The position numbers and the translations under genes are program-made. The notes under the pieces are model-generated. The model was not told where the DNA came from, searched no databases, and worked only from the letters and a program-made list of their open reading frames with translations. Below, piece after piece: positions 1 through 9,624 of a stretch of 64,000 nt of DNA. Every line of letters begins with the position of its first letter. Positions within the stretch are counted from its first letter, which is position 1. This stretch comes from CAKZLS01 sp963701445 (GTDB taxonomy: Bacteria > Pseudomonadota > Alphaproteobacteria > Rhodospirillales > Defluviicoccaceae), in contig CAVPAM010000038.1 of NCBI GenBank assembly GCA_963701445.1, positions 237,501 through 301,500 of the forward strand, read 5' to 3'.

Positions 1-1470
1 CAGCGGGGTCGAGCGGCCCGGCGCCGTGACGATGCGGCAGTGGTGGCGCCGCAGCCCGCGCGGATGGGAAACGCCGCAGGAATGGGCGATGACGCCGACC
101 TCGTGGATCATGTTGTCCACGTAATGCCTGACCCGTTCGGCCTTGTCGGCGGGATCCAGCCCTTTTTGCAGTCGGGGATCGTGGGTGGCGATGCCGGTCG
201 GGCAGGTGTTCCTGTTGCACTGAAGCGATTGCACGCAGCCCAACGCGAACATGAACCCGCGCGCCGAGTTGGCGAAATCGGCGCCGACGCACAACGCCCA
301 GGCGACCTCCGCCGGCGTGATCAGTTTCCCCGACGCGATCACCTTGATCCGCTCGCGGAGTCCGTGCGCCGCGAGGGCGTCGACGACCGCCGGCAGGCTC
401 TCCTGGATGGGCAGGCCCATGTAGTCCATCAGGCTCATGGGCGCCGCGCCGGTGCCGCCGTCGGCGCTGTCCACGGTGATGAAATCGGGGGCGCTGGCTT
501 CGCCCCGGCGCTTGATTTCACGGAACAGGTCGTCGAGCCAGGCGGGGTCGCCGATGACCAGCTTGAAGCCGGTGGGTTTTCCGGTCACCGACCGCGCGCG
601 CTCGACGAAATCCAGCAGTTCGCCGACGGTGCCGATGTCCGGGTGGCGGCTCGGGCTGATCGAGTCCCGGCCCACGGGGATGCCCCGGATGGTGGCGATC
701 TCCGGAGTGACCTTGGCGGCCGGCAGGATGCCGCCCTTGCCCGGTTTGGCGCCCTGGCTCAGCTTGATTTCGAACATCCGCACCTGGGGGTGGGCGGCGA
801 CCGCCCGCAGCTTGGCCTCGTCCAGGCCGCCGCCGTCGTCGCGGACGCCGTACTTGGCGGTGCCGATCTGAAAGACGATGTCGGCGCCGCCCTCCAGGTG
901 CCAGGGCGTCAGTCCGCCCTCGCCGGTGTTCATCCAGCAGCCGGCCATGCGCGCCCCCTTGGACAGCGCCAGCACGGCCGGTTTGGATATGGCGCCGAAA
1001 CTCATGGCCGAAATGTTGAAAAAGCTGGGCGCGGCGTAGGGATGGGGACAGTCGGGGCCGATGGTGACCGGCGGCGCCGGCGTCGGCGCGCCCTCCAGCG
1101 CCGGGAATGTCGCGTTGGCGAACAGGATCGTTCCGAGCGGGCGCAGGTTGCGGGTCGATCCGAACGGGACCGTGTTGTCCAGGTTCTTGGCGGCGCGGTA
1201 GACCCAGCCGCGCTGCTCGCGGTTGAAGGGCATCTCCTCGCGGTCCATGGCGAAAAAATACTGCCGGAAGAACTTTCCCAGATTTTCGAAAACGTACCGC
1301 AGCCGTCCGATCACCGGGAAATTGCGGCGGATGGCGTGTTTGGTCTGGGTGATGTCGACGACGTAGAGGCCCACCGCGATCAGCGCGCAGACGCCGATGG
1401 CGAAGACGAACAGGGCGGACATCACCGCCAGAAAGGTGGTCAGGAACTCGGAAACGGACATGGTATCCAT
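1..1470 (-). CDS. FMN-binding glutamate-synthase-like protein, 3' end outside window
   Basis: Partial gene running off the left edge; 490 codons are visible from an ATG at 1470 with no stop. The first about 40 residues form a hydrophobic membrane anchor (MDTMSVSEFLTTFLAVMSAL start). It is followed by a glutamate-synthase FMN/Fe-S domain with the family blocks SFFNISAMSFGAIS, NTGEGGL, QIGTAKYGVRDDGG, EIKLSQGAKPGKGG and DSADGGTGAAP. A cysteine-containing segment (CVQSLQCNRNTCPTGIATHDP) fits the 3Fe-4S ligand region of GltB. Proteins of this stand-alone type lack the glutaminase domain of true GltB, so their physiological reaction is uncertain; a membrane-associated oxidoreductase is likely. Confidence in the family is high and in the substrate low. 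Confidence 0.88.
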   Translation of the reverse strand, partial: MDTMSVSEFLTTFLAVMSALFVFAIGVCALIAVGLYVVDITQTKHAIRRNFPVIGRLRYVFENLGKFFRQYFFAMDREEMPFNREQRGWVYRAAKNLDNTVPFGSTRNLRPLGTILFANATFPALEGAPTPAPPVTIGPDCPHPYAAPSFFNISAMSFGAISKPAVLALSKGARMAGCWMNTGEGGLTPWHLEGGADIVFQIGTAKYGVRDDGGGLDEAKLRAVAAHPQVRMFEIKLSQGAKPGKGGILPAAKVTPEIATIRGIPVGRDSISPSRHPDIGTVGELLDFVERARSVTGKPTGFKLVIGDPAWLDDLFREIKRRGEASAPDFITVDSADGGTGAAPMSLMDYMGLPIQESLPAVVDALAAHGLRERIKVIASGKLITPAEVAWALCVGADFANSARGFMFALGCVQSLQCNRNTCPTGIATHDPRLQKGLDPADKAERVRHYVDNMIHEVGVIAHSCGVSHPRGLRRHHCRIVTAPGRSTPL

Positions 1471-1629
1471 GGCGCGGCCTCGGATGGCGGAAACCGGGCC
1501 CCGTGTTGCCATTCGGGACGGCTGCGCGGCAACGGGGCGGCCCGGGCGCGAATATTAGCAAATCGGATGCCGCATTGCACCAATCATCCGTCTTCGCCGG
1601 GACCGCCGCCCGCCCGGAACCGCCCGTTT

Positions 1630-1656
1630 TTGGGGGCGGCTCCGGACCGCCCCCAA
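1630..1656 (-). terminator. Strong stem-loop between two minus-strand genes
   Basis: A perfect 10-bp inverted repeat (TTGGGGGCGG, loop of 7, CCGCCCCCAA) lies about 20 bp past the stop of the phasin-like gene and before the glutamate-synthase-like gene. On the minus strand it is not followed by a U tract, so it could be a weak terminator or an mRNA-stabilising intercistronic hairpin. Confidence 0.45.
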
Positions 1657-1676
1657 GGAGAGGGTCGCGCGGCGTG

Positions 1677-2084
1677 TCAGGCGGCTTTCGCCAATCGGGC
1701 GGCGGCGGCGTCCATGGAGCGCACCTGGATGTCCATCCAGCGGTCCAACAGGTCGCTGGAAACGCCGAATGACGTCTGGCCGGTCCGCCAGGCGGCGTTG
1801 GTGGCGAGGGTGAAGATTTCCCGCCACCCCCGCGTCCAGATCGTGCCGCATTCGAGACCGGCGGCCGAAGCGAGCATGGAGGCGTGAACCGCGTTTTCGT
1901 AGTTGGCCATCACGAAGTTGATCCGTCCCTCGGCCACGTCCAGCAGGGGCGCGAGGTCCGGAACGTAAACGCTCGGATCCACGTCCCCGGTGTTTTCGCG
2001 GGGGGCGGAGGTGGCGCCGGGGGGCGTGGCGGGGGCGCCGGCCGGCTCGTGTTTGGTATCGAATTCCATTGAATCGGGCATCAT
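1677..2084 (-). CDS. Small phasin-like hypothetical protein
   Basis: A 135-residue soluble protein. I chose the ATG at 2084 because GGAAAAGG lies just upstream; the longer open frame extends into sequence that does not look like protein. The N-terminal 40 residues are Pro/Ala/Gly-rich and probably disordered. The C-terminal 90 residues are an amphipathic helical region (NFVMANYENAVHASMLASAA, then SSDLLDRWMDIQVRSMDAAA). This layout, an Ala-rich helix with repeated amphipathic stretches and no catalytic motif, resembles phasins that coat polyhydroxyalkanoate granules. That would suit an organism with the ethylmalonyl-CoA pathway, but the match is by character and not by a firm motif. An unrelated coiled-coil protein is the alternative. 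Confidence 0.45.
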   Translation of the reverse strand: MMPDSMEFDTKHEPAGAPATPPGATSAPRENTGDVDPSVYVPDLAPLLDVAEGRINFVMANYENAVHASMLASAAGLECGTIWTRGWREIFTLATNAAWRTGQTSFGVSSDLLDRWMDIQVRSMDAAAARLAKAA

Positions 2085-2407
2085 CAGACCTTTTCCGTTG
2101 CGTGACTGGGCGAACAGACTTGGCCATCCCCTCCCGGGGCGGGAAATTTTTCGATGTTGGAATTTTCGTATTGGTAAAGACCCCATGCCCCGTCGGTCAA
2201 TGGGGATTTGATGAACAGTTGATGTCACCCCGGCCACGGAGGATCCGAGGTCGCCAATCGCGATCGGGAAAGGCGGCATCGTGCTGACGGCGCTGTACTT
2301 TTATAAACCAAGGTTGTTAATATAACGAACCGGTTCTCAATCGAAGGCCGGGAACAAAAAAAGGCCAAGCGCCGAAACGGCGCGGCGTACAGGGAGGAAC
2401 TGAGCGG
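2085..2407. promoter_or_regulatory. Divergent intergenic region upstream of the liv-type operon
   Basis: About 320 bp without a gene, between the minus-strand phasin-like gene and the plus-strand transporter operon. It contains an AT-rich block at about 2295-2345, unlike its GC-rich surroundings. A good -10-like hexamer TATAAC sits at 2321-2326 on the plus strand, but no convincing -35 lies 17 bp upstream. The livG ribosome binding site is GGGAGGAAC just before 2408. No regulator binding site was recognised. Confidence 0.3.
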
Positions 2408-3235
2408 ATGACGGGCGAAGGCCTGATTCTCGAAGCGCGCGACATCTCTTTGAGCTTCGGCGGTGTGCGGGCGCTGAGCCACGTCGACTTCGGTGTCAGA
2501 AAGGGCCAACTGTTCTCGATTATCGGCCCCAACGGCGCCGGCAAGACCTCCATGCTCAATTGCATTTCCGGGCGCTACACTCCCACCGAGGGCCAGATCG
2601 TGCTGCGCGGGCAGGACGTGACCAAGCTGAAGCCCAATGCCCGGGCCCACCTCGGCCTCGGACGCACCTTCCAGAACCTGGCGCTGTTCAACCACATGTC
2701 GGTGCTCGACAACATCATGGTCGGCCGCCATCACCTGCTCCGGAACAACTTCCTGACCGGCGCGCTCTACTGGATCGGCGGCGCCCAGAAGGAAGAGCTG
2801 GCGCACCGCCGCGAGGTCGAGGACATCATCGACTTTCTCGAGATTTCGGCCATTCGCAAGGCGACGACCGGCACGCTGCCCTATGGGCTGCGCAAGCGCG
2901 TGGAACTGGCCCGCGCCATCGCCCTGAAGCCGGAACTGATCCTGCTCGACGAACCCATGGCGGGAATGAACCTCGAGGAAAAGGAGGACATGGCCCGCTA
3001 CATCATCGATCTCAACGAGGAATGGGGGATGACGGTGATCATGATCGAGCACGACATGGGCGTGGTCATGGATATCTCGCACCGGGTGATGGTGCTCGAC
3101 TTCGGGCGCAAGATCGCCGAGGGCGTCCCGGACGAGATCATGGAAAACCCGGAAGTCAAGAAGGCCTATCTGGGAGACGAGGAGGAGTCCATCAGCGCCG
3201 CTCCCTCCGGCCCCGCCGGCGAAAAGGTGGCCTGA
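2408..3235 (+). CDS. livG: ABC transporter ATP-binding protein, LivG type
   Basis: A 275-residue ATPase of the branched-chain amino-acid/amide (HAAT) transporter family. Walker A is GPNGAGKT (about residues 38-45), the signature region is YGLRKRVELARA instead of the usual LSGGQ as in many LivG proteins, and Walker B is ELILLDEPMAGMN followed by the H-loop MIEHDMG. The strong ribosome site GGGAGGAAC precedes the ATG. It is the first gene of a co-oriented seven-gene operon and its TGA overlaps the ATG of the following CoA ligase. It energises the LivH/LivM permease together with the LivF ATPase downstream. The cargo is unknown; the CoA ligase partner suggests a carboxylic acid and not an amino acid. 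Confidence 0.93.
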   Translation: MTGEGLILEARDISLSFGGVRALSHVDFGVRKGQLFSIIGPNGAGKTSMLNCISGRYTPTEGQIVLRGQDVTKLKPNARAHLGLGRTFQNLALFNHMSVLDNIMVGRHHLLRNNFLTGALYWIGGAQKEELAHRREVEDIIDFLEISAIRKATTGTLPYGLRKRVELARAIALKPELILLDEPMAGMNLEEKEDMARYIIDLNEEWGMTVIMIEHDMGVVMDISHRVMVLDFGRKIAEGVPDEIMENPEVKKAYLGDEEESISAAPSGPAGEKVA

Positions 3236-5190
3236 TGGCGACCGAGGCGAAACGGGCGCCCGAGTACGCGGACGTCGGCGTCCACGACACGTTCCCCAAG
3301 GTTCTCGCTTACAACGCCCGCAACTGGCCGGACGAAGTGGCCATGCGCGAGAAGGAATTCGGTATCTGGAACGCCTTCACCTGGGCGGAGTATCATGATC
3401 GCGTCCGGCTCATGGCCCTCGGCATGAAGCGGCTCGGGCTCGAACGCGGCGACGCGGTCGGGATCATCGGCGACAACCGGCCGGAATGGGTCTGGGGCGA
3501 AGTGGCGGCGCACGCGCTCGGCGCCATGTCGCTGGGCATCTACCAGGACTCCATGGGCGACGAGGTCAGCTACCTCATCAACTACGCCGAAACCAAGATC
3601 ATCATCGCCGAGGACGAGGAGCAGGTGGACAAGCTGCTCGACCTGATCGACCAGACGCCGTGCGTCCGCCACGTGGTCTTTTGCGATCCGCGCGGCATGC
3701 GCAAGTATGAGGACCCGCGTCTCTTGGACATCGCCGAGCTTTACCGCCTCGGCGAGGAAGCGCACGCCGGGGACCCCGAACTGTACGACCGGGAGGTGGC
3801 GGCGGGGCGCGGCGAGGACGTGGCCATCCTGTGCACCACGTCCGGCACCACGGCGCGGCCCAAGCTGTCGATGATGCAGGGCGGTCCGTTCCTGGATCAT
3901 TGCGTCGCCTACCTGCGCGCCGACCCGAAGCTGCCGAGCGACAATTACGTTTCGGTGCTGCCGCTGCCGTGGATCATGGAGCAGGTGTACGCGGTGGCCG
4001 AGTCGCTGATCAGCCGGATCACCGTCAACTTCGTCGAGGAACAGGAAACGATGATGGCCGATCTGCGCGAGATCGGCCCCACCTTCCTGCTGCTCGGCCC
4101 GCGCGCCTGGGAGAGCATCGCCGCCGACGTGCGCTCGCGGATGATGGACGCCACCCGCCTCAAGCAGCGCCTGTTCGATTACGGCATGAAACAGGGAATG
4201 CGGGCGCTGGAGCGCGGCGAGCCATCGAAGCTCGCGCACTGGATCCTGTTCCGGGCGCTGAAGGACCGGCTGGGGTTCACCTTCCTCAAGTCGGCGGCCA
4301 CCGGCGGCGCCGCCCTGGGGCCGGAGACCTTCCGCTTCTTTCTCGCCATGGGCGTGCCGCTGCGCCAGTTGTACGGCCAGACGGAACTGGCCGGGGCCTA
4401 CACCATTCACGCCGAGGACGACGTGGATTTCGACAGCGTCGGAAAGCCGTTCGACAATTCCGAGGTGCGCATCGACAAGCCCGACGAGTTCGGCGTCGGC
4501 GAGATCGTCGCCCGCAACACCGGCATGTTCCTCGGCTACTACAAGAACGAGGAGGACACCAAGGCCGACGTGCGCGACGGCTGGATGTACACCGGCGACG
4601 CGGGCTACTTCAAAAAGGAGAACGGCCATCTGGTGGTGATCGACCGCATCAAGGACATCGCCACCACGTCGGCAGGCGCCCGGTTCTCGCCCATGTTCAT
4701 CGAGAACAAGCTGAAGTTCTCGCCGTTCGTGGCGGAGTCGGTGATCCTCGGCCATGACCGGCCGTACCTGTCCGCCATCATCTGCATCCGCTTCGGGATC
4801 CTGTCCAAGTGGGCGGAGCAGCGCCGCATCTCGTTCACCAACTACACCAACCTGTCGGGCCAGCCGAAGGTGTACGAGCTGATCCAGAGGGAGGTGGAAG
4901 GCGTCAACGCCACCCTTCCGGAGGCCCACCGGATCCGCAAGTTCCTGCTTCTGTACAAGGAACTGGACCCCGACGACGGCGAGCTGACGCGAACGCGCAA
5001 GGTGCGCCGCGGCGTCATCAACGAAAAATACGCCGACATCATCGACGCCATCTACGGCGACCGCGACAGCGTGCACGTGGACACCATGATCACCTTCCAG
5101 GACGGGACCCAGTCGCGCATCGTCACCGACCTCCGGGTGGTCACCGTCATCGACACGGGTTCGGAGGCTTCGAAACAGGCGGCCGAGTAG
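3235..5190 (+). CDS. AMP-dependent acyl-CoA synthetase inside the ABC operon
   Basis: A 651-residue ANL-superfamily ligase (long-chain FadD15/FAA1-like), expected to activate a carboxylate to its acyl-CoA through an acyl-adenylate. Motifs visible are the P-loop-like TSGTTARPK near residue 202, YGQTELAG near 379, and the hinge/ATP region YTGDAGYFKKENGHLVVIDRIKD. Length fits the long-chain and bubblegum-type group. The ATG overlaps the livG stop (TGATG), implying translational coupling. Its position between the ATPase and permease genes suggests that the imported acid is trapped as a CoA thioester, a vectorial uptake idea that is inference. Substrate chain length or aromaticity cannot be read from the sequence. 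Confidence 0.9.
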   Translation: MATEAKRAPEYADVGVHDTFPKVLAYNARNWPDEVAMREKEFGIWNAFTWAEYHDRVRLMALGMKRLGLERGDAVGIIGDNRPEWVWGEVAAHALGAMSLGIYQDSMGDEVSYLINYAETKIIIAEDEEQVDKLLDLIDQTPCVRHVVFCDPRGMRKYEDPRLLDIAELYRLGEEAHAGDPELYDREVAAGRGEDVAILCTTSGTTARPKLSMMQGGPFLDHCVAYLRADPKLPSDNYVSVLPLPWIMEQVYAVAESLISRITVNFVEEQETMMADLREIGPTFLLLGPRAWESIAADVRSRMMDATRLKQRLFDYGMKQGMRALERGEPSKLAHWILFRALKDRLGFTFLKSAATGGAALGPETFRFFLAMGVPLRQLYGQTELAGAYTIHAEDDVDFDSVGKPFDNSEVRIDKPDEFGVGEIVARNTGMFLGYYKNEEDTKADVRDGWMYTGDAGYFKKENGHLVVIDRIKDIATTSAGARFSPMFIENKLKFSPFVAESVILGHDRPYLSAIICIRFGILSKWAEQRRISFTNYTNLSGQPKVYELIQREVEGVNATLPEAHRIRKFLLLYKELDPDDGELTRTRKVRRGVINEKYADIIDAIYGDRDSVHVDTMITFQDGTQSRIVTDLRVVTVIDTGSEASKQAAE

Positions 5191-5258
5191 GGCCGGAAAA
5201 GCAAGAAACCGCCGGGCAAAACGGCGCGGACATCACGGGAGGAAAAGGGCAAGGCCCA

Positions 5259-6152
5259 ATGAATTTCGAACTGTTGCTGCACCTGGTCATCAATGGCCTG
5301 ATTATCGGCACGCTCTACGGCGTCGTCGGCATGTGCTTCGTGCTGATCTACAAGGCGTCGCAGATCGTCAACTTCGCGCAGGGCGAGTTCCTGCTCATCG
5401 GCGCCTGGGTGTGCTGGTGGATCCTCACCGAGTTTCATCTCCCGTTCTACGCGGGATTCCTGATCACCCTGGCGTTCATGATGGTGTTCGGCATCCTGCT
5501 GCAGGTGCTGGTGCTGAAACCGATGATCGGCGAGCCCATCATCTCGGTGATCATGGTCACCATCGGGCTGTCGATCTTCTTCCAGGCGATCATGAACTGG
5601 ATGTTCGGGGTTTTCGTCCAGCCGTTTCCGCCCATCTTCGATGTCCGGTCGGTGGACATCTTCGGCCTCAACGTCCAGCCGGCCTACCTGATGAGCCTCG
5701 TCATATCGGTCTTCATCATGGGCGGCTTCGCGTGGTTCTTCAAATACTCGCGCATGGGCCTGGCGATGCGCGCCACCGCCTTCGACCAGCAGGTGGCGCA
5801 GAGCCTGGGGATCTCCATCAAGCAGGTGTTCGCCGCGTCATGGGCCATTTCGGCCATGGTCTCGGCGCTCGCGGGCGTGGTGGTCGGCATCGTCAGCGGC
5901 GTCTCGTCGGCGCTGTCGTTCTTCGGCATCAAGGTGTTCCCGGCGGTGATCCTGGGCGGCCTCGATTCCATCATCGGCGCGGTGGTGGGCGGCCTGATCA
6001 TCGGCGTCCTCGAAAACCTCGCCGAATACGTGGACGGCCAGTGGCTGCACGTGGGAAATCTGTACACCGTCGCGCCGTTCTACGTGCTGGTCATCATCCT
6101 GATGATCCGGCCCTACGGGCTGTTCGGCACCGAAGAGATCGAGAGGGTCTGA
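5259..6152 (+). CDS. livH: Branched-chain-type ABC permease LivH
   Basis: A 297-residue inner-membrane permease with about eight hydrophobic segments. The N-terminal NGLIIGTLYGVVGMCFVLIYKASQIVNFAQGE is the hallmark of LivH, and the C-terminal FPAVILGGLDSIIGAVVGGL is the conserved loop that contacts the ATPases. I chose the ATG at 5259 because GGAGG lies about 15 bases upstream and the hydrophobic N-terminus begins right after it. It forms a heterodimeric channel with LivM, four bases downstream. Confidence 0.93.
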   Translation: MNFELLLHLVINGLIIGTLYGVVGMCFVLIYKASQIVNFAQGEFLLIGAWVCWWILTEFHLPFYAGFLITLAFMMVFGILLQVLVLKPMIGEPIISVIMVTIGLSIFFQAIMNWMFGVFVQPFPPIFDVRSVDIFGLNVQPAYLMSLVISVFIMGGFAWFFKYSRMGLAMRATAFDQQVAQSLGISIKQVFAASWAISAMVSALAGVVVGIVSGVSSALSFFGIKVFPAVILGGLDSIIGAVVGGLIIGVLENLAEYVDGQWLHVGNLYTVAPFYVLVIILMIRPYGLFGTEEIERV

Positions 6153-6155
6153 GCC

Positions 6156-7247
6156 GTGGCTGGTCATTCGATGATGCGATGCGGCGAGTTCAAGACCACC
6201 TACCGCGCCGACACGACCATCTTCCCGACGCCGTGGTCGCGCAATTTCGCGATCCTCGGCGTGGTGCTGCTGGTCCTCGCGCCGCTCCGCGTCGGGCCGT
6301 TCGAGTTCGTCAGCGACTACGCGATCACGCTGATGATCCAGATCGGCTACCTCGGCATCGCGGCGCTCGGGCTCAACATCCTGGTGGGGTTCACCGGACA
6401 GATCTCGCTGGGCCACGCGGCGTTCTTCGGGTTCGGCGCGTTCGCGTCGGCCTACCTCAACAACGAGCTCGGCATTCCGGTCTTCTTCAGCATTCCCCTG
6501 GCCGCGCTCTGGACCACGGCGGTGGGGATGATCGTCGGCATTCCGGCGGGCCGGATCAAGGGGCTGTACCTGGCCATCGCCACGCTGGCGTCGCAGTTCA
6601 TCCTCGAGGATTTCTTCGCCCGGGCGGACTGGTTCACCGGCGGCTCGGCCGGCTCGTTCGCGGCGCCGTTCTCGCTGTTCGGTCTCGAGATCCATGGCGA
6701 CCGCCAGTACTTCTACGTGGTCCTGGCGTACATGGTGGTGATGTACCTGCTGGCCACCAACCTTCTGCGCTCGCGCGACGGGCGGGCCTTCGTCGCCGTC
6801 CGCGACCACCATCTCTCGGCCGAGGTCATGGGCGTCAACCTGACGAAGTACCGCATCCTGTCTTTCGGCATATCGTCGTTCTACGCCGGCATCGGCGGCG
6901 CGCTCTACGGCCACTACCTGCAGTACGTCTCGGTCGAGGGGTTCAACATCCTGCTGTCCATCCAGTTTCTCGCCATGGTGATCATCGGCGGCCTCGGCTC
7001 GGTGATGGGGGCGTTGCTCGGAACCATCTTCATGGTGCTGCTGCCGGAGGTCATGCAGGGACTTGTGGGGATCCTCAAGACCACCGAGTGGGGCAACGTC
7101 CCGGCGATCACCGACGGGCTGACGTGGATCAAGCAGGCGTCCATCGGCCTCGCCATCGTCCTGTTCCTGATCTTCGAGCCGGAGGGCCTCGCGCACCGCT
7201 GGCGGATGATCAAGGCATATTGGAAGCTGTATCCGTTTTCGTATTGA
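6156..7247 (+). CDS. livM: Branched-chain-type ABC permease LivM
   Basis: A 363-residue permease with a hydrophilic N-terminus of about 25 residues and then 8-10 membrane helices. Family blocks are GLNILVGFTGQISLGHAAFF and the C-terminal FLAMVIIGGLGSVMGALLG. I use the GTG at 6156, which has GAGAGGG upstream; ATG codons at 6171 or 6174 are alternatives that remove five or six residues. It pairs with LivH, whose stop codon is four bases upstream. Confidence 0.92.
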   Translation: MAGHSMMRCGEFKTTYRADTTIFPTPWSRNFAILGVVLLVLAPLRVGPFEFVSDYAITLMIQIGYLGIAALGLNILVGFTGQISLGHAAFFGFGAFASAYLNNELGIPVFFSIPLAALWTTAVGMIVGIPAGRIKGLYLAIATLASQFILEDFFARADWFTGGSAGSFAAPFSLFGLEIHGDRQYFYVVLAYMVVMYLLATNLLRSRDGRAFVAVRDHHLSAEVMGVNLTKYRILSFGISSFYAGIGGALYGHYLQYVSVEGFNILLSIQFLAMVIIGGLGSVMGALLGTIFMVLLPEVMQGLVGILKTTEWGNVPAITDGLTWIKQASIGLAIVLFLIFEPEGLAHRWRMIKAYWKLYPFSY

Positions 7248-7353
7248 GAGGGGGGATGATGACCTGAGAAACGACGGAAATCGTATCGGAAAGTAAGGAA
7301 CCAACTAAGCAACCAACTAACTAAACAAACGAAATGAAATGGGAGATCGTTCG

Positions 7354-8638
7354 ATGAAAAAGAGAAGCAGAGCGTTAGCGGTTCTGACGGGGGTCGCGGC
7401 TGTTGCCCTCGCCACGGGGGCGGTCGCCGACGACATCCTGGTCGGTAACCTGGTGGACTTCACCGGCGCCACGGCCACCGTCGGCAAGCCCTACGGTCAG
7501 GCCAAGGTCGACGCGGCCAAGTGGCTCAACGCCAACGGCGGCATCGACGGCAAGACCATGAACCTCGAAACCGTCGACTATTCCTACGAGGTGCCGCGCG
7601 CCATCGCCACCTACAAGCAGTGGAAGCAGGGCGACGCGGTGGCCATCCAGGGCTGGGGCACCGGCGATACCGAGGCCATGGTCGGCTTCGTCGCGGCCGA
7701 TCAGATTCCCTATTTCTCGGCGTCGTACTCGGCCCACCTGACCGATCCCACGGGCAAGGGACCGGAGACCAAGAAACCCACGCCGTACAACTTCATCATG
7801 GCGCCCTCCTATTCGGACGGTGCGCGGGCGCTGATCCAGTGGGCCAAGGCCGACTGGGAAGCCAAGGGCGGCCAGGGCAAGCCCAAGTACGTGCACATGG
7901 GCGACAACCATCCGTATCCGAACGCGCCGAAGAAGGCCGGAGAGGTTTACGCCGAGGAGATGGGCTTCGAGGTGTTGCCGGCCATCCAGTACAGCCTCAA
8001 GCCAGGCGACTTCAAGGCGCAGTGCCTCAGCCTCAAGGAATCGGGCGCCGCCTACGCCTTTCTCGCCAACACCGCCGGTTCCAACATCTCGCTGTTGAAG
8101 GCCTGCGCGACCGTTGGCGTCGACGTCCAGTTCATGGCCAACATCTGGGGCATGGACGAGAACGCCATGAAGGCCGCCGGCAAGGCCGCCGACGGGGTGG
8201 TCTGGGTGATGGGCGCCGCCGCCTGGAATTCGGACGCGCCGGGCATGGAACTGGTGCACAAGATCGCCAACGAGGCCGACCCCAGCATCACCTATTGGCC
8301 GGTACACTACATCCGCGGCATGTGCTCGTTCTTCTTCATGAAGGAGGCCATGGAGTGGGCCGACAAGAACGGTGGCATCACCGGCGAGAACATCAAGAAG
8401 GGCATGTACCAGAAGAAGGACTGGGTGCCCGCCGGGATGGAGGGCGTCTGCCCGCCGGGAACGTGGACCGCCGAGGACCATCGCGGGCTTCACCCAGGTG
8501 CTCCTCTATCAGGCCAACGTCAAGGCCGACGCCCCGGCCGACGCCGACGTGGCGGCCCTGATGGCGGACGGCACCATCGGCATGACCAGGGTCTACGAGG
8601 CCGAGATCCCGCGCAAGCCCGAGTGGCTGGGCTGGTAA
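7354..8638 (+). CDS. Periplasmic ABC substrate-binding protein (frameshift near its 3' end)
   Basis: A type-1 periplasmic-binding (LivK/amide-binding) protein of about 427 residues if read across one frameshift. The ATG at 7354 (MKKRSRALAVLTGVAAVALA) gives a signal peptide ending ATGAVA-DD and has GGGAGA at a good distance; an upstream in-frame ATG at 7339 is less likely. The mature part begins ILVGNLVDFTGATATVGKPY, typical of the family. The reading frame is correct up to TWTAEDHR, then continues in another frame as GFTQVLLYQANVKADAP to the stop at 8638. One surplus G in the GGG at 8485-8487 explains this. Without correction the frame would run on into livF. It defines the transporter's specificity; the ligand is not evident, though the ligase neighbours favour an organic acid. 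Confidence 0.88.
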
Positions 8639-8660
8639 TCGCCGATCCAGCGCAAGGGAG

Positions 8661-8682
8661 TGGCCCCGTCGCGGCGGGGCCA
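8661..8682 (+). other. Intercistronic stem-loop after the binding-protein gene
   Basis: An 8-bp perfect stem (TGGCCCCG / CGGGGCCA, 6-nt loop) lies between the binding-protein stop and livF. Such hairpins after binding-protein genes commonly stabilise the upstream mRNA or partly terminate transcription, giving more binding protein than ATPase. No U tract follows. Confidence 0.5.
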
Positions 8683-8715
8683 CCGCCTTCGGCCGAACGC
8701 AAAAAGGATTCCCAC

Positions 8716-9555
<840 letters not shown>

Positions 9556-9624
9556 TCGCCTGGAGCGGAATAAACGGCGCAGTCATCACACCGGGGACCC
9601 AGGGGGCTGGGGTGGAACCATAAA

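Noticed and set aside
40..1887. A 615-codon plus-strand open frame at the left edge
   Set aside because: It is the antisense shadow of the glutamate-synthase-like gene, has no recognisable domain and is His/Gly/Asp-rich as expected for antisense GC-rich sequence.
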